Of a stretch of DNA of 14,553 nt, positions 1 to 7,400 are shown one piece after another; the first letter of the stretch is position 1, and each line of letters starts with the position of its first letter. The notes under the pieces were generated by a model. The model was not told the origin of the DNA, searched no databases, and was given only the letters and a program-made list of their open reading frames with translations. A program made the position numbers and the translations under genes. This stretch comes from an uncultured Erysipelotrichaceae bacterium (GTDB lineage: Bacteria; Bacillota_I; Bacilli_A; Erysipelotrichales; Erysipelotrichaceae). The DNA lies in the NCBI GenBank assembly GCA_900319505.1, contig ONOV01000013.1, forward strand, positions 1 through 14,553, in the 5' to 3' direction.

Positions 1-125
1 TGGATACGTCGGCGATTCGGACCCACCTCGTCGGTTTCTCTGGTACCGGGTAGACGGATCAGCTGGTACCACTTCGTCGGGTAGTGGTACCACCTCAACG
101 GATTTTGGTACCACTATAGTTGGCT
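1..125. repeat. IS21 istB-side end with tandem GGTACC iterons
   Basis: TGGTACC occurs at 41, 64, 85 and 106, i.e. steps of 23, 21 and 21 bp; the last three share the longer TGGTACCAC. CGTCGG motifs lie between (7, 29, 75). Helical-phase spacing (about two turns) fits a row of transposase-binding sites, which IS21-type ends are known to carry. The first copy reads TGGTACCGG and is closest to the single copy at the other end. Confidence 0.6.
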
Positions 126-132
126 AGTATGT

Positions 133-166
133 ATGACACTGCAGGGCATGAATAAAGAAGTGTCAT
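133..166. repeat. 8-bp inverted repeat inside the IS21 end
   Basis: ATGACACT at 133-140 and AGTGTCAT at 159-166 are perfect inverted repeats separated by 18 nt, between the istB terminator and the GGTACC iterons. There is no T-tract after either arm, so I do not call it a terminator. It could be a binding site or chance. Confidence 0.3.
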
Positions 167-171
167 GTCAC

Positions 172-201
172 AAAGAAAGGGTGGCCCCGTGCTGACCACC
201 C
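172..201 (-). terminator. Probable intrinsic terminator after istB
   Basis: On the minus strand an 8-bp stem GGGTGGTC/GGCCACCC (one G:U pair) with a 7-nt loop begins 13 nt past the istB stop and is followed by TTTCTTT. The interrupted T-run makes it a moderate rather than a strong terminator. Confidence 0.5.
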
Positions 202-213
202 GCATGATTTAAA

Positions 214-1026
214 TCATTTCGTCTTTTCTCCACGCATCTTCTTTAATTCTTCCGGTATATCAACCTCACGCATGGAAGGACCTTCTATTGTTAATTCATA
301 AGCTCTAGAAACCACTCGGTTCATGATGGCATCTGCCAAAGCTGGTGATACTAAAGAGAGTTTTTCATACATCCCTTCCTTTTTAAGCTGAGAACAGATT
401 ATAAAGGAACGCTCTGTACTCTTTCTCGGCTGGCTGTTGAAAAGGCGGTAAAGGTATTCAGCGTCCTTCTGATCAATACTGGTTAACATGAAGTCATCCA
501 GAATGATGAGATTCATATTCGCAGTTTTTCTCAGAAATTTGACGTATTTGCCTTTATCCTGTGCCGCGCGGCATTCATCCAGGAAATCAATCATGTTGAA
601 ATAACGGACTTTGTACTGCTGTTCACAGGCTCTGTTGCCGAATGCACAGCCAAAAAACGTCTTACCCCCTCCGGTTTCCGAAATGATAAGGATATTTCTT
701 CCGTTTTTAATATACTCGCCACTTTCAAGACGTTCTACGAGCGGTATATTGATATGCCTTTCTGCCTTGGGAATAACATCAGCCAGGTCCGCAAAAGGAT
801 AATAGAATTTAGCCTGCTTCTTGTACCGCGCAACAATGTTATTGGAAGTCGCAATCTCCTGGCTGGTGGCCAGATCATTCACTATATCAAGAGGTGTACA
901 GCTGACAAGTTCTCCACTCTCATCAAGTTCCTTAAGACGATTTGCCATTTCATTCATATGAAGATAATCAAGCCGCTTTACAACCTCATCAACCGTGATG
1001 CTTTCAGCTTTATTTCTTCTTGGCAT
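214..1026 (-). CDS. istB: IS21-family ATP-binding helper protein IstB
   Basis: AAA+ ATPase that assists the IstA transposase of the same element, related in fold to DnaA/DnaC-type loaders. Numbered from the chosen start (270 residues): Walker A-like SETGGGKT at about 116-123, Walker B LIILDDF with Asp 177-178, and the family block YKVRYFNMIDFL after Walker A. The first glycine of the classical GxxxxGKT is Ser here; the lysine and threonine are kept. An upstream in-frame ATG at 1053 exists, but GAGGAG lies 9 nt before the ATG at 1026, so I take MPRRNKAES as the start. The gene then overlaps the istA stop by 17 bp, suggesting translational coupling. It appears full length with no frameshift. 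Confidence 0.9.
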   Translation of the reverse strand: MPRRNKAESITVDEVVKRLDYLHMNEMANRLKELDESGELVSCTPLDIVNDLATSQEIATSNNIVARYKKQAKFYYPFADLADVIPKAERHINIPLVERLESGEYIKNGRNILIISETGGGKTFFGCAFGNRACEQQYKVRYFNMIDFLDECRAAQDKGKYVKFLRKTANMNLIILDDFMLTSIDQKDAEYLYRLFNSQPRKSTERSFIICSQLKKEGMYEKLSLVSPALADAIMNRVVSRAYELTIEGPSMREVDIPEELKKMRGEKTK

Positions 1027-2608
1027 AATACGCAGCTCCTCTGATACATGCATTTTCTTCGTTCTCTACTGGAGATGATTTATTTACGGCAGAATTGATG
1101 ATTTCAACCATATCTTGTCTGCTATTCAGAATCGCTTTAATATTCCTATAGGTTGGACGTTTATAGTGGTTCAACGCTAACTGGCATGCTTTTTCAACTC
1201 TTGCCGGAGTATACGAGTCTGCCAGTTTTAATAATGAAATTACGCCATTATAGAATTTCTGTTCTGCACCGCCATTACGGAAAATACGATCTACTACCTC
1301 ATAGGTATACGGTCCATATGTTTCTGCCCATCTTTTCAGACAAGTGCTGTTCCAGTCACCATAGCGGGAACTGTTCGGTGGAAGATGGCTGTTGTCTATT
1401 GCATATCTTCCTATATGTCCTCTAATCAGTGGATGTTCACACAGCTTGGTATCTCCTGCATAAACCTCAAGGCGGTCATTGTAGACACGTAGCGTTACTC
1501 GTTCACCAATAAACTGATATGGCACTGAATAATAGTTTTTGCCATATGCGATACAGCAGTTTTTATACACTTTTGCTTTCTTCTTGATGAAATATTCATA
1601 CGGGACAGAAGGCAGAGGTATTAATTCGGCCTTTTCATATTTTTCAAAAGTACTGGTGCGGCTTCCTTCCTTTTTCTGAAATGGCTTATCATTGATGATC
1701 TTCAACTGCTTCAGCACCTCTTCGTTATATTCCCTCATAGAAAAGCACTGAAAGTTGCGCAGTTTTGCCAGAATGTGAGTTTCAAAGATTTTAACAGTTC
1801 CTTCAACGGTTCCTTTATCATCCGGTTTTCTCACTCTTGCCGGGCATATGGCCATTCCATAATAATTGCCGAACGCTTCATAATCTGACTGAAGAATTAC
1901 ATCGCCTGTTGCAGGATGCTTGATCACGCCGGTTTTCAGATTGTCGCACACCAGAACCCGTGTGAAGCCGCCAAAGTAATTAAACATATGGACATGTGCA
2001 GCGATCCAATTTGGAAGCGTCATATCCGGAAACACTTCGGCGTATCCATATCCGCTGAATGGCAGAACGCCGACAAACAACCATCCGTACTGAACTTCGC
2101 CTGTATCCGGATCTGTCCATTTGGCCGGGTCCCCCGTCCAATCTACCTCTGTTTCGTCTGCCGGCTTATGCTGGATTATTTCTGAAAAAGCTTTTTTCCT
2201 GAGATGCTCTCCCAGGTGTTCCTTGAACTGTGTAAGCTGAAGCGGGACAGTTCCTGCAAGCGTGCAATGTTCTACATATTCTTCATGAAGCAGTGCTTTG
2301 GTAACACCTGGCTTCAGCAGCTCCTGACAGTAGTGTTCATAATCAGGCTCTTCATAATCCTTCTGTTTCCTGCCTTCCTCCTTAGGCTGATCAGCACGTC
2401 TGAAGTTATTAATGCGTTCCTCTTTACTCATTGCCTCAACGTCTGCCGCTTTCCAATTCATTGCGTGCATTTTCTGTGATACCGTTGATACAAGATTCTT
2501 TGAAACATGGCAGGCTGCGGCTATCTGATGCTGTGATATCTGTCCTGTTTCCAGATAACGCGCTACCTGCAGAATTTTTGATTCCATGGGCACCTTTGTT
2601 TCGTTCAT
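1010..2608 (-). CDS. istA: IS21-family DDE transposase IstA
   Basis: Transposase of the IS21 element, 532 residues, within the usual family size. The N-terminal part (about 10-50) is a helix-turn-helix resembling Hin/resolvase-type DNA-binding domains (GQISQHQIAAACHVSKNLV). The catalytic core has D156 in ETEVDWTGD, D222 in LVCDNLKTG and E269 in DKGTVEGTVK, a plausible DDE triad with the short second-to-third spacing seen in IS21. The C-terminal half carries the Mu-type beta domain (KVYKNCCIAYGKNYYSVPYQ). The start at 2608 has AGAGAGG 7 nt upstream. It is intact and followed by overlapping istB. The element is therefore potentially active. Confidence 0.92.
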   Translation of the reverse strand: MNETKVPMESKILQVARYLETGQISQHQIAAACHVSKNLVSTVSQKMHAMNWKAADVEAMSKEERINNFRRADQPKEEGRKQKDYEEPDYEHYCQELLKPGVTKALLHEEYVEHCTLAGTVPLQLTQFKEHLGEHLRKKAFSEIIQHKPADETEVDWTGDPAKWTDPDTGEVQYGWLFVGVLPFSGYGYAEVFPDMTLPNWIAAHVHMFNYFGGFTRVLVCDNLKTGVIKHPATGDVILQSDYEAFGNYYGMAICPARVRKPDDKGTVEGTVKIFETHILAKLRNFQCFSMREYNEEVLKQLKIINDKPFQKKEGSRTSTFEKYEKAELIPLPSVPYEYFIKKKAKVYKNCCIAYGKNYYSVPYQFIGERVTLRVYNDRLEVYAGDTKLCEHPLIRGHIGRYAIDNSHLPPNSSRYGDWNSTCLKRWAETYGPYTYEVVDRIFRNGGAEQKFYNGVISLLKLADSYTPARVEKACQLALNHYKRPTYRNIKAILNSRQDMVEIINSAVNKSSPVENEENACIRGAAYYAKKK

Positions 2609-2640
2609 AAGGCTGCCTCTCTTTCTAGAACGAAAAGAGC

Positions 2641-2663
2641 CGCACGGAAGCTCCTTCCGTACG
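2641..2663 (-). promoter_or_regulatory. Leader hairpin upstream of istA
   Basis: An inverted repeat CACGGAAG/CTTCCGTA with outer CG/CG pairs and a 3-nt loop sits 33 nt before the istA start. On the minus strand it is followed by GGCTCTTTTC, a short T-run. Transposon leaders often carry such hairpins to damp read-through transcription from outside. That role is inferred. Confidence 0.35.
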
Positions 2664-2700
2664 ACTTAATCATAGAATCAATACATATGCTTATATAGTT

Positions 2701-2760
2701 TTGGACGCACCGACGTGTCAGCCGACGTACCGGTACCAAAATCGCCGACGACATGCGTCC
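2701..2760. repeat. IS21 istA-side end with CGTCGG motifs
   Basis: Read inward on the minus strand: CGTCGGCGATTTTGGTACC, then two further CGTCGG copies. CGTCGG starts at 2750, 2727 and 2715, so spacing is 23 and 12 bp. It carries only one GGTACC box, against four on the istB side. Asymmetric repeat numbers at the two ends are usual for IS21-type elements. Confidence 0.6.
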
Positions 2761-2766
2761 CTAACA

Positions 2767-2962
2767 CCGCCGTTTCCATTCTATTCCATCTGCTGCAGTA
2801 AGAACAGTTTTTTTGACTGCTGGAATATGCTGAATGCACTACTGTGTGCCATTTCCGGCCTTCTGCCAATTTCTGACTAACCGAAAAATACATTATCGCT
2901 GAAGATACCGTATAAATGCCTGAATATACGCTATCTTCCTGAAATCTCTCCTCCGGGCAGTC
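2767..2962. other. Intergenic stretch without a supported gene
   Basis: No ORF here has both a credible ribosome-binding site and recognisable protein character. A minus-strand open frame crosses it (3010-2678), but that frame runs through a terminator hairpin and the IS21 end, so I treat it as chance. This is probably the host sequence that lay between older genes before the two elements entered. Confidence 0.5.
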
Positions 2963-2997
2963 AAAAAAATCCGTGGAAGTCATTTCCACGAATTTTT
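2963..2997. terminator. Bidirectional intrinsic terminator
   Basis: CGTGGAA at 2972-2978 pairs with TTCCACG at 2984-2990 across a 5-nt loop. An A-run (2963-2969) precedes it and a T-run (2993-2998) follows it, so each strand has a GC-containing stem followed by T's. It lies just beyond the right end of the tnpB element and would stop minus-strand transcription coming out of it. Confidence 0.6.
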
Positions 2998-3014
2998 TCT
3001 GATACGCCATAAAG

Positions 3015-3139
3015 GTGAACTACTCGTCTCTAAAGAGCCGAGCTTCTGGGAACGCTGACCGCACGATCTTGTGATACGACCTCCGTTGGGTCATGCTATA
3101 TTACCAAGGGCTGTTCCAGCCCTTTTTTATATTGCAGCT
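3015..3139 (-). ncRNA. TnpB omegaRNA (reRNA) scaffold / element right end
   Basis: TnpB proteins use an RNA made from the 3' end of tnpB and the right end; the flanking DNA supplies the guide. Here, right after the stop codon, the minus strand forms AAGGGCT-GGAAC-AGCCCTT. Then comes a structured middle with repeated GACC/GGTC arms, and then CTCGG-CTC-TTTA-GAG-ACGAG directly before TAGTTCAC. The guide would start at 3014 and read CTTTATGGCGTATCAG. The 5' end probably lies inside tnpB, and I cannot place it. Called by architecture and known family biology, not by a covariance model. Confidence 0.7.
3106..3128 (+). terminator. Plus-strand intrinsic terminator embedded in the omegaRNA region
   Basis: Stem AAGGGCT (3106-3112)/AGCCCTT (3118-3124) with loop GTTCC, followed by TTTT on the plus strand. 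It would stop transcription entering tnpB in antisense. On the minus strand the same hairpin belongs to the omegaRNA and has no T-run, so it would not stop omegaRNA synthesis. Confidence 0.45.
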
Positions 3140-4306
3140 TTATGCCGCTATCATTCCTGCATTGAGAATGTTGATGGCTGCGTTAACATCACGATCGTGA
3201 TGGGCTCCGCATGTCGGGCACGTCCACTCACGAACTTTTAGCCATCCATAGGCATTGTAGCCAAGACGGTTATTAGTGCATCCGCATTCAGAGCATACTT
3301 GGCTCGTATAGGCGGGATTGACCGTAATAAGCTCTTTGCCATAGAAGGCACATTTGTATGCAAGCATCTGAACAAACGTGCCCCAGCTCGCATTGCTGAT
3401 TGCGCCTGCAAGCTTGTGATTGTGCATCATTTTGCTGACTTTCAGATTCTCGACAACAATGACGTCATATCTGGTGACCAATACGGTAGACAGCTTTTCC
3501 AGATAATCCCGTCTCTGATTTGCTACATACTCATAGATCTTTGCAACCATCTGTCTTGCTCTCTGGTAGTTTTTGAAATCTGTCAGATGCAGAGAATCGT
3601 CTTCCTTCATGGCTTCTTTGGCTCTCACAAGCCGTCTGGACGCAATTCTCTGCCAATAATGCAGTCTGGACGCAGATCCCTTGTCCCATCTGGGCATTTC
3701 ATACTTTGTGCCGTCTGAAAGAATGGCAAGATCTTTCAGTCCAAGATCGACGCCGATCTTCTTACCTGTTTTTGGCAATTCAATCTCGTCGTATTCGCAC
3801 AGTACAGATGCACATACTTTGCCGCTTGACTTCATGTTTACCGTAACAGAACAGATGCGGCCATGCGGCAGTTTTCCAGCCTTAAAACGAACCACACCAA
3901 GCTTTGGCAGTTTAATGTGATTTGCGTCAATCAGCACGATGTTGTTGTTGACACACTTGGAAATGTAACTCTGCTGATAAGCACTCTTCTTTTTGAATTT
4001 CGGTTTCCTGCCCTCACCAGACAACCAGCGTTTGTAGGCGTTACTGATATTGTCGATTGTGCCCGTCAGAGCAGTGGAATCAATCTCTTTCAGCCACGGA
4101 TATTCTTCTTTCAAATAAGGCAGAGTGTAGTTCAGCTTTCTACCGAAAAGAAGAATGACATTCTGATTTAGCTCTTTTCGGCTATTATTCATTGCCAAAG
4201 TCTGGTTATATAGCCACCTTGAACATCCAACTGTTTTGCGAATCTGCTGTAACTGTTCCTGATTTGGATAGAGACGAATAACAAAGCCTTTCTTTATTGT
4301 TGGCAT
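3140..4306 (-). CDS. tnpB: RNA-guided endonuclease TnpB
   Basis: Transposon-encoded RuvC nuclease, ancestor of Cas12, guided by omegaRNA to cut DNA next to a short TAM; known to promote retention of the element. At 388 residues it is normal length for the compact group. Residues visible: N-terminal helix block GFVIRLYPNQEQLQQIRKT, RuvC-I Asp187 in KKIGVDLGLKDLA, RuvC-II Glu286 in VIVVENLKV, RuvC-III DRD (371-373) in HHDRDVNAAINIL, and a zinc finger C338xxC341/C363xxC366. All catalytic and zinc residues are present, so this is not an inactivated TldR-like derivative. The start at 4306 is fixed by AAAGGAGG 7 nt upstream. The gene has its own omegaRNA immediately downstream and no tnpA partner. 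Confidence 0.95.
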   Translation of the reverse strand: MPTIKKGFVIRLYPNQEQLQQIRKTVGCSRWLYNQTLAMNNSRKELNQNVILLFGRKLNYTLPYLKEEYPWLKEIDSTALTGTIDNISNAYKRWLSGEGRKPKFKKKSAYQQSYISKCVNNNIVLIDANHIKLPKLGVVRFKAGKLPHGRICSVTVNMKSSGKVCASVLCEYDEIELPKTGKKIGVDLGLKDLAILSDGTKYEMPRWDKGSASRLHYWQRIASRRLVRAKEAMKEDDSLHLTDFKNYQRARQMVAKIYEYVANQRRDYLEKLSTVLVTRYDVIVVENLKVSKMMHNHKLAGAISNASWGTFVQMLAYKCAFYGKELITVNPAYTSQVCSECGCTNNRLGYNAYGWLKVREWTCPTCGAHHDRDVNAAINILNAGMIAA

Positions 4307-4339
4307 ACCTGACCCTCCTTTCTATTTCTATAAGTTGAC

Positions 4340-4397
4340 AATGCGGTTTACCGCATTTTAGTGTCGTTGCAATTCATCACGGCTTTAAAAAGCCGTG
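4340..4397 (-). repeat. Left-end hairpins of the tnpB element
   Basis: Two inverted repeats lie upstream of tnpB. CACGGCTTT/AAAGCCGTG (4378-4386/4389-4397) has a 2-nt gap, and AATGCGG/CCGCATT (4340-4346/4351-4357) has loop TTTA. Subterminal hairpins at the left end are the recognition structures of IS200/IS605 transposases. The outer one is the better candidate; the inner one may instead shape the tnpB leader. Confidence 0.6.
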
Positions 4398-4415
4398 TTT
4401 CCTTGCTACATCTAC

Positions 4416-4449
4416 AAAAAGCGCGGAATTTCTTTCCGCACTTTTTTTT
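4416..4449. terminator. Strong terminator closing the surface-protein operon
   Basis: GCGCGGAA (4421-4428) pairs with TTCCGCAC (4434-4441) across a 5-nt loop, with eight T's after it on the plus strand and five T's after it on the minus strand. It begins 7 nt beyond the stop of the protease gene, so its main role is ending the sortase operon. It also works on the plus strand. The tnpB element begins within about 20-40 nt of it. Confidence 0.8.
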
Positions 4450-4455
4450 CTGATC

Positions 4456-7400
4456 CTAGTTTTTCTGCATCTTTCTATGCATCGTCAGATACACGCCCGC
4501 AGCTGCAATCATTGCACTGCCAATCAGAATATACATCTTCGTTCCCTTTCCGCCGGCCTGCAGTGAAATCATGGTTGCCTTTGATTCATTCACGGTTACT
4601 TCATAGGTAACCGTTGCCTTGTCTTCATCAGGGATTGTTACCTTGATGTAGTCAGCCATAAGACTATAGCCATCCGGGGCTTTTGTTTCTTTGATGTAGT
4701 AGGACTGAGAATCCGCTGTTGATTCAGGCCCGGTTGAGAATGCACGAGTATTGATTTTCTCAAATGATGCAATACCGTCATTGCCTGTTACTGCTGTATA
4801 TGCAGTTCCTTTTGCATACTCACTGTCAGGATCATCATTCGGCAGAAGGAACAAGCCTGCACTGTTATGTCTGCATTCCCTGTAATTGCCGTTTTCATCC
4901 TTACTGTAGAGCTTAAACTCCGCACCGGATAATGCATTGCCATCCGGGTCAACCTTTTTCAGCTTCAGTTTTACCGTATGTGCATCATCAATGATGTTGG
5001 CAGGAATCGCATTTTTCAGATCACCATTTGTTGGCACATAGAATTCGATATCTACGGCTTTGAATCCGGCAAATGCTGTTTCCTTTATTTCCATTTGATG
5101 ACCGGCAACAAGGTGGCTATACATATCAATAGGAAGTTTTCCATCTCTTCCTGTTTTAAATGTATAAACGGTCTTGTTGCCATCAGTTTTATCAATCAAT
5201 GTGAATCTGACTAGTCCAAGCTCAGTTTTGTCTGGTGCTGTCTTTTTTGGCTTTGATTCTGGTGGAATAATAATACATGAATCCTTGAACTGAATCGTGA
5301 TTCTTTCCGTTCTGGCTTCATCATACGCCGCTTTTGCTTTGTTATATGCGTCCTGCGCCGCGGTCAGATTGCGTGTCGCATCCGAAGCGCTGCTTCCGGT
5401 TACACGCTTCAGTGCCGCTTCAGCCTGCTCGTATGCCTTCTTTGCGGCTGCGAGGGTTGTGCTGTTTGCGGTGACGGTGAACGTCTTGTCACTGTCCAGC
5501 GTATATCCGGCAGGTGCTGAAATTTCGTGCGCTGTGTACGTCTTCCCGACTTCCAGCAGGTCTGTAACATCCCACCAGCCGAGCGTCTTGTCGTGCTTTG
5601 CGTCATCGAATCCAATGAGCTGTTTTCCGCTTGTGTCGAACACACCGGTTCCTGTCCTTAACTCCAGAACCTTGTTTGATTCTGTCCATACGGATCCGGA
5701 AGAGATGCCGATAACGAAGTCTGTATCATTGACCTTTGTCAGAACGTTGCCGTTCTTATCCGTCTTCTTGATCTTTACATACGCTTCATCCTTGTCACTC
5801 GGCGGGTCCTGCATTGTAACTTCAACTTCATCACTGTACTTGTAGCTGTCCGGTCTGAATCTTGCGTAAAGTGTGATGTTCTTTTTAGGACTGTAGCGGT
5901 CACCGGCATTTCCAGCTTTCGTCTTCCAGTTTTCATCCGTGTACCATCCAATGAATGTGTAGCCATCCTTCTTTGGTGTCGGAAGTACAACTGTCTGATA
6001 ATAGTATCTTGCCTGCAGAACCGCATTGTAAGCACCGAAGATATAGTTGTTTCCGTTAACTATGAATCCCCATGACCCGTTTCCATCCGGCACATCCGTT
6101 GATTTATCTTTCGTCATGACCTGCCACTTGCTGAAAACAAGACCGACACTGTCCTGATTGCTGGAAACAGCAGATGATGTTACACCAGCCGTCTGATCAT
6201 CAGACCATGTTACGCCGGAGAAATAACCGTTATCAGTATAGTCGTAGTTGATCACCGCAGTTTCGTTCTTCGGTTTAGGATCACTGACTGTCAGCGATGT
6301 ACCCCAAAGCTGAGTTACGGGAGTCTTGCCGGAATAAGTTCCACCATTTGCATCAATCGACACCGTAGAGTTATTCCTCGTCCACTGTGCATACAGCGTT
6401 GTTGTCTGGCCGTTGGTTGTTGGCGTAATAATGCCTGCGACGGCGGCTTTGTTGCCATACCATGTTCCGGTGCCATCCGCCTTGGTGTTCCACCCGGCGA
6501 ATGTATGGCCTTCCCATGTATATCCGCAATCGTTCAGATTGCTGGATACGCCGTACTCGAAGCTCTGGTCAGCCATCGAGCCTTTGGCAAGGACGACCTG
6601 ATCATAGTTCGGCGTATTCCCGCCGTCCTTTTTGCTGTTGATATCGAAATGGACATTGTACGTCAGCGGCTTCAGATCCAAATAAACCTGTACCTTATCT
6701 GTTCCGTTTTCAATAACCGTGTCAACTGTTGTGTCATTGACGCGAGTGGGCGTTCCATTGATGCCGTGTATGCTTGGCGCACCGCCATTCCACGTATAGC
6801 CGGGCTGGACCTTGATGTTGTACAGCTCAACAAGATCACCTATATGCGCATCAGCGCCGCAGTAATCTGACGGATTTGAAGTCACATTCACCCAGGTGTT
6901 GTTGTCATCGCGGTGCAGAATCCAGGTCTCGAAAGTTACAAGTTTCGTATTATTGACAGTGTTGATGCCAAACAAGTATTCGGGTACATCACCGCCCTTT
7001 GTATGCAGGGCCACATTGACATCGAATGTACGCACATTCGATTTCCAGTGCGCGTACAGCGTCAGTGACCCGCCATTTTGATAAATCCAGCGTTTCTCGC
7101 TGTTCCAGTATGTACCGACGACGGCCTTCATGTCTGAATCATATACCTGGTTTCCACTTGCATCATAGAAGCCGAGGAACTTGCTGCCGCTCTTGACCAT
7201 TGCTTTGCCGGTCAGTGAGGACCAGTTCTGCGACATGTACTCAAATGACGGATTTGAACCGCTTGAAGGGAAGTAGAGCGTTGAATTGCCGTTGATTGTA
7301 CCGCCGGCCGCATCAAGCGTGACAGCCGTCTTGTTCGGAGACCACGTTGCGTGTACTTCTGCATCTGAAGTTCCGAACGTAAACACTGTGCCCCTGAAGG

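Larger units (their letters stand above)
1..2760 (-). mobile_element. IS21-family insertion sequence (outer boundaries approximate)
   Basis: Two overlapping minus-strand genes, istA (DDE transposase) and istB (AAA+ helper), in the standard IS21 order. Both flanks hold related short motifs pointing inward. The 11-mer CGTCGGCGATT occurs at 7-17 on the plus strand and at 2740-2750 on the minus strand. CGTCGG recurs at 7, 29 and 75 on the left and, on the minus strand, at 2750, 2727 and 2715 on the right. GATTTTGGTACC is also shared (101-112; minus 2743-2732). IS21 elements typically carry multiple transposase-binding repeats at both ends, so these are probably IstA sites. The bases outside the shared 11-mer do not align between ends, so I cannot fix the tips: the right one lies somewhere in about 2750-2766 and the left one may be at or beyond base 1. 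Confidence 0.85.
3015..4400 (-). mobile_element. IS200/IS605-type, tnpB-only (IS1341-like) element
   Basis: A tnpB gene is flanked by a left-end hairpin (4378-4397) and a right end that finishes on the minus strand with a hairpin followed by TAGTTCAC (3022-3015), a terminus common in this superfamily. No tnpA (Y1 HUH transposase) is present, so mobility would need a transposase in trans. The left border is uncertain. The element sits between two terminators, 4416-4449 and 2963-2997, i.e. in a position unlikely to harm host genes. Confidence 0.8.

Noticed and set aside
41..114. Short regularly spaced repeats as a CRISPR array or plasmid origin iterons
   Set aside because: Repeats are only 7-9 bp with 12-14 bp between, related motifs occur at the other IS21 end, and no cas or rep gene is present.
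1027..1053. Longer istB start at the upstream ATG
   Set aside because: The ATG at 1026 has GAGGAG 9 nt upstream and the protein begins to resemble IstB only after it.
2678..3010. 110-codon minus-strand open frame with a Cys pair (NCSYC)
   Set aside because: It reads through the bidirectional terminator hairpin at its start and through the IS21 end at its finish, has no clear ribosome-binding site and no recognisable domain.
3140..4306. TnpB-derived nuclease-dead repressor (TldR-like)
   Set aside because: RuvC Asp187, Glu286 and the DRD motif are all present.
5297..5845. 182-codon plus-strand open frame inside the protease gene
   Set aside because: Antisense shadow of a long coding frame with biased codons; no RBS and composition typical of complemented Ser/Thr/Lys codons.
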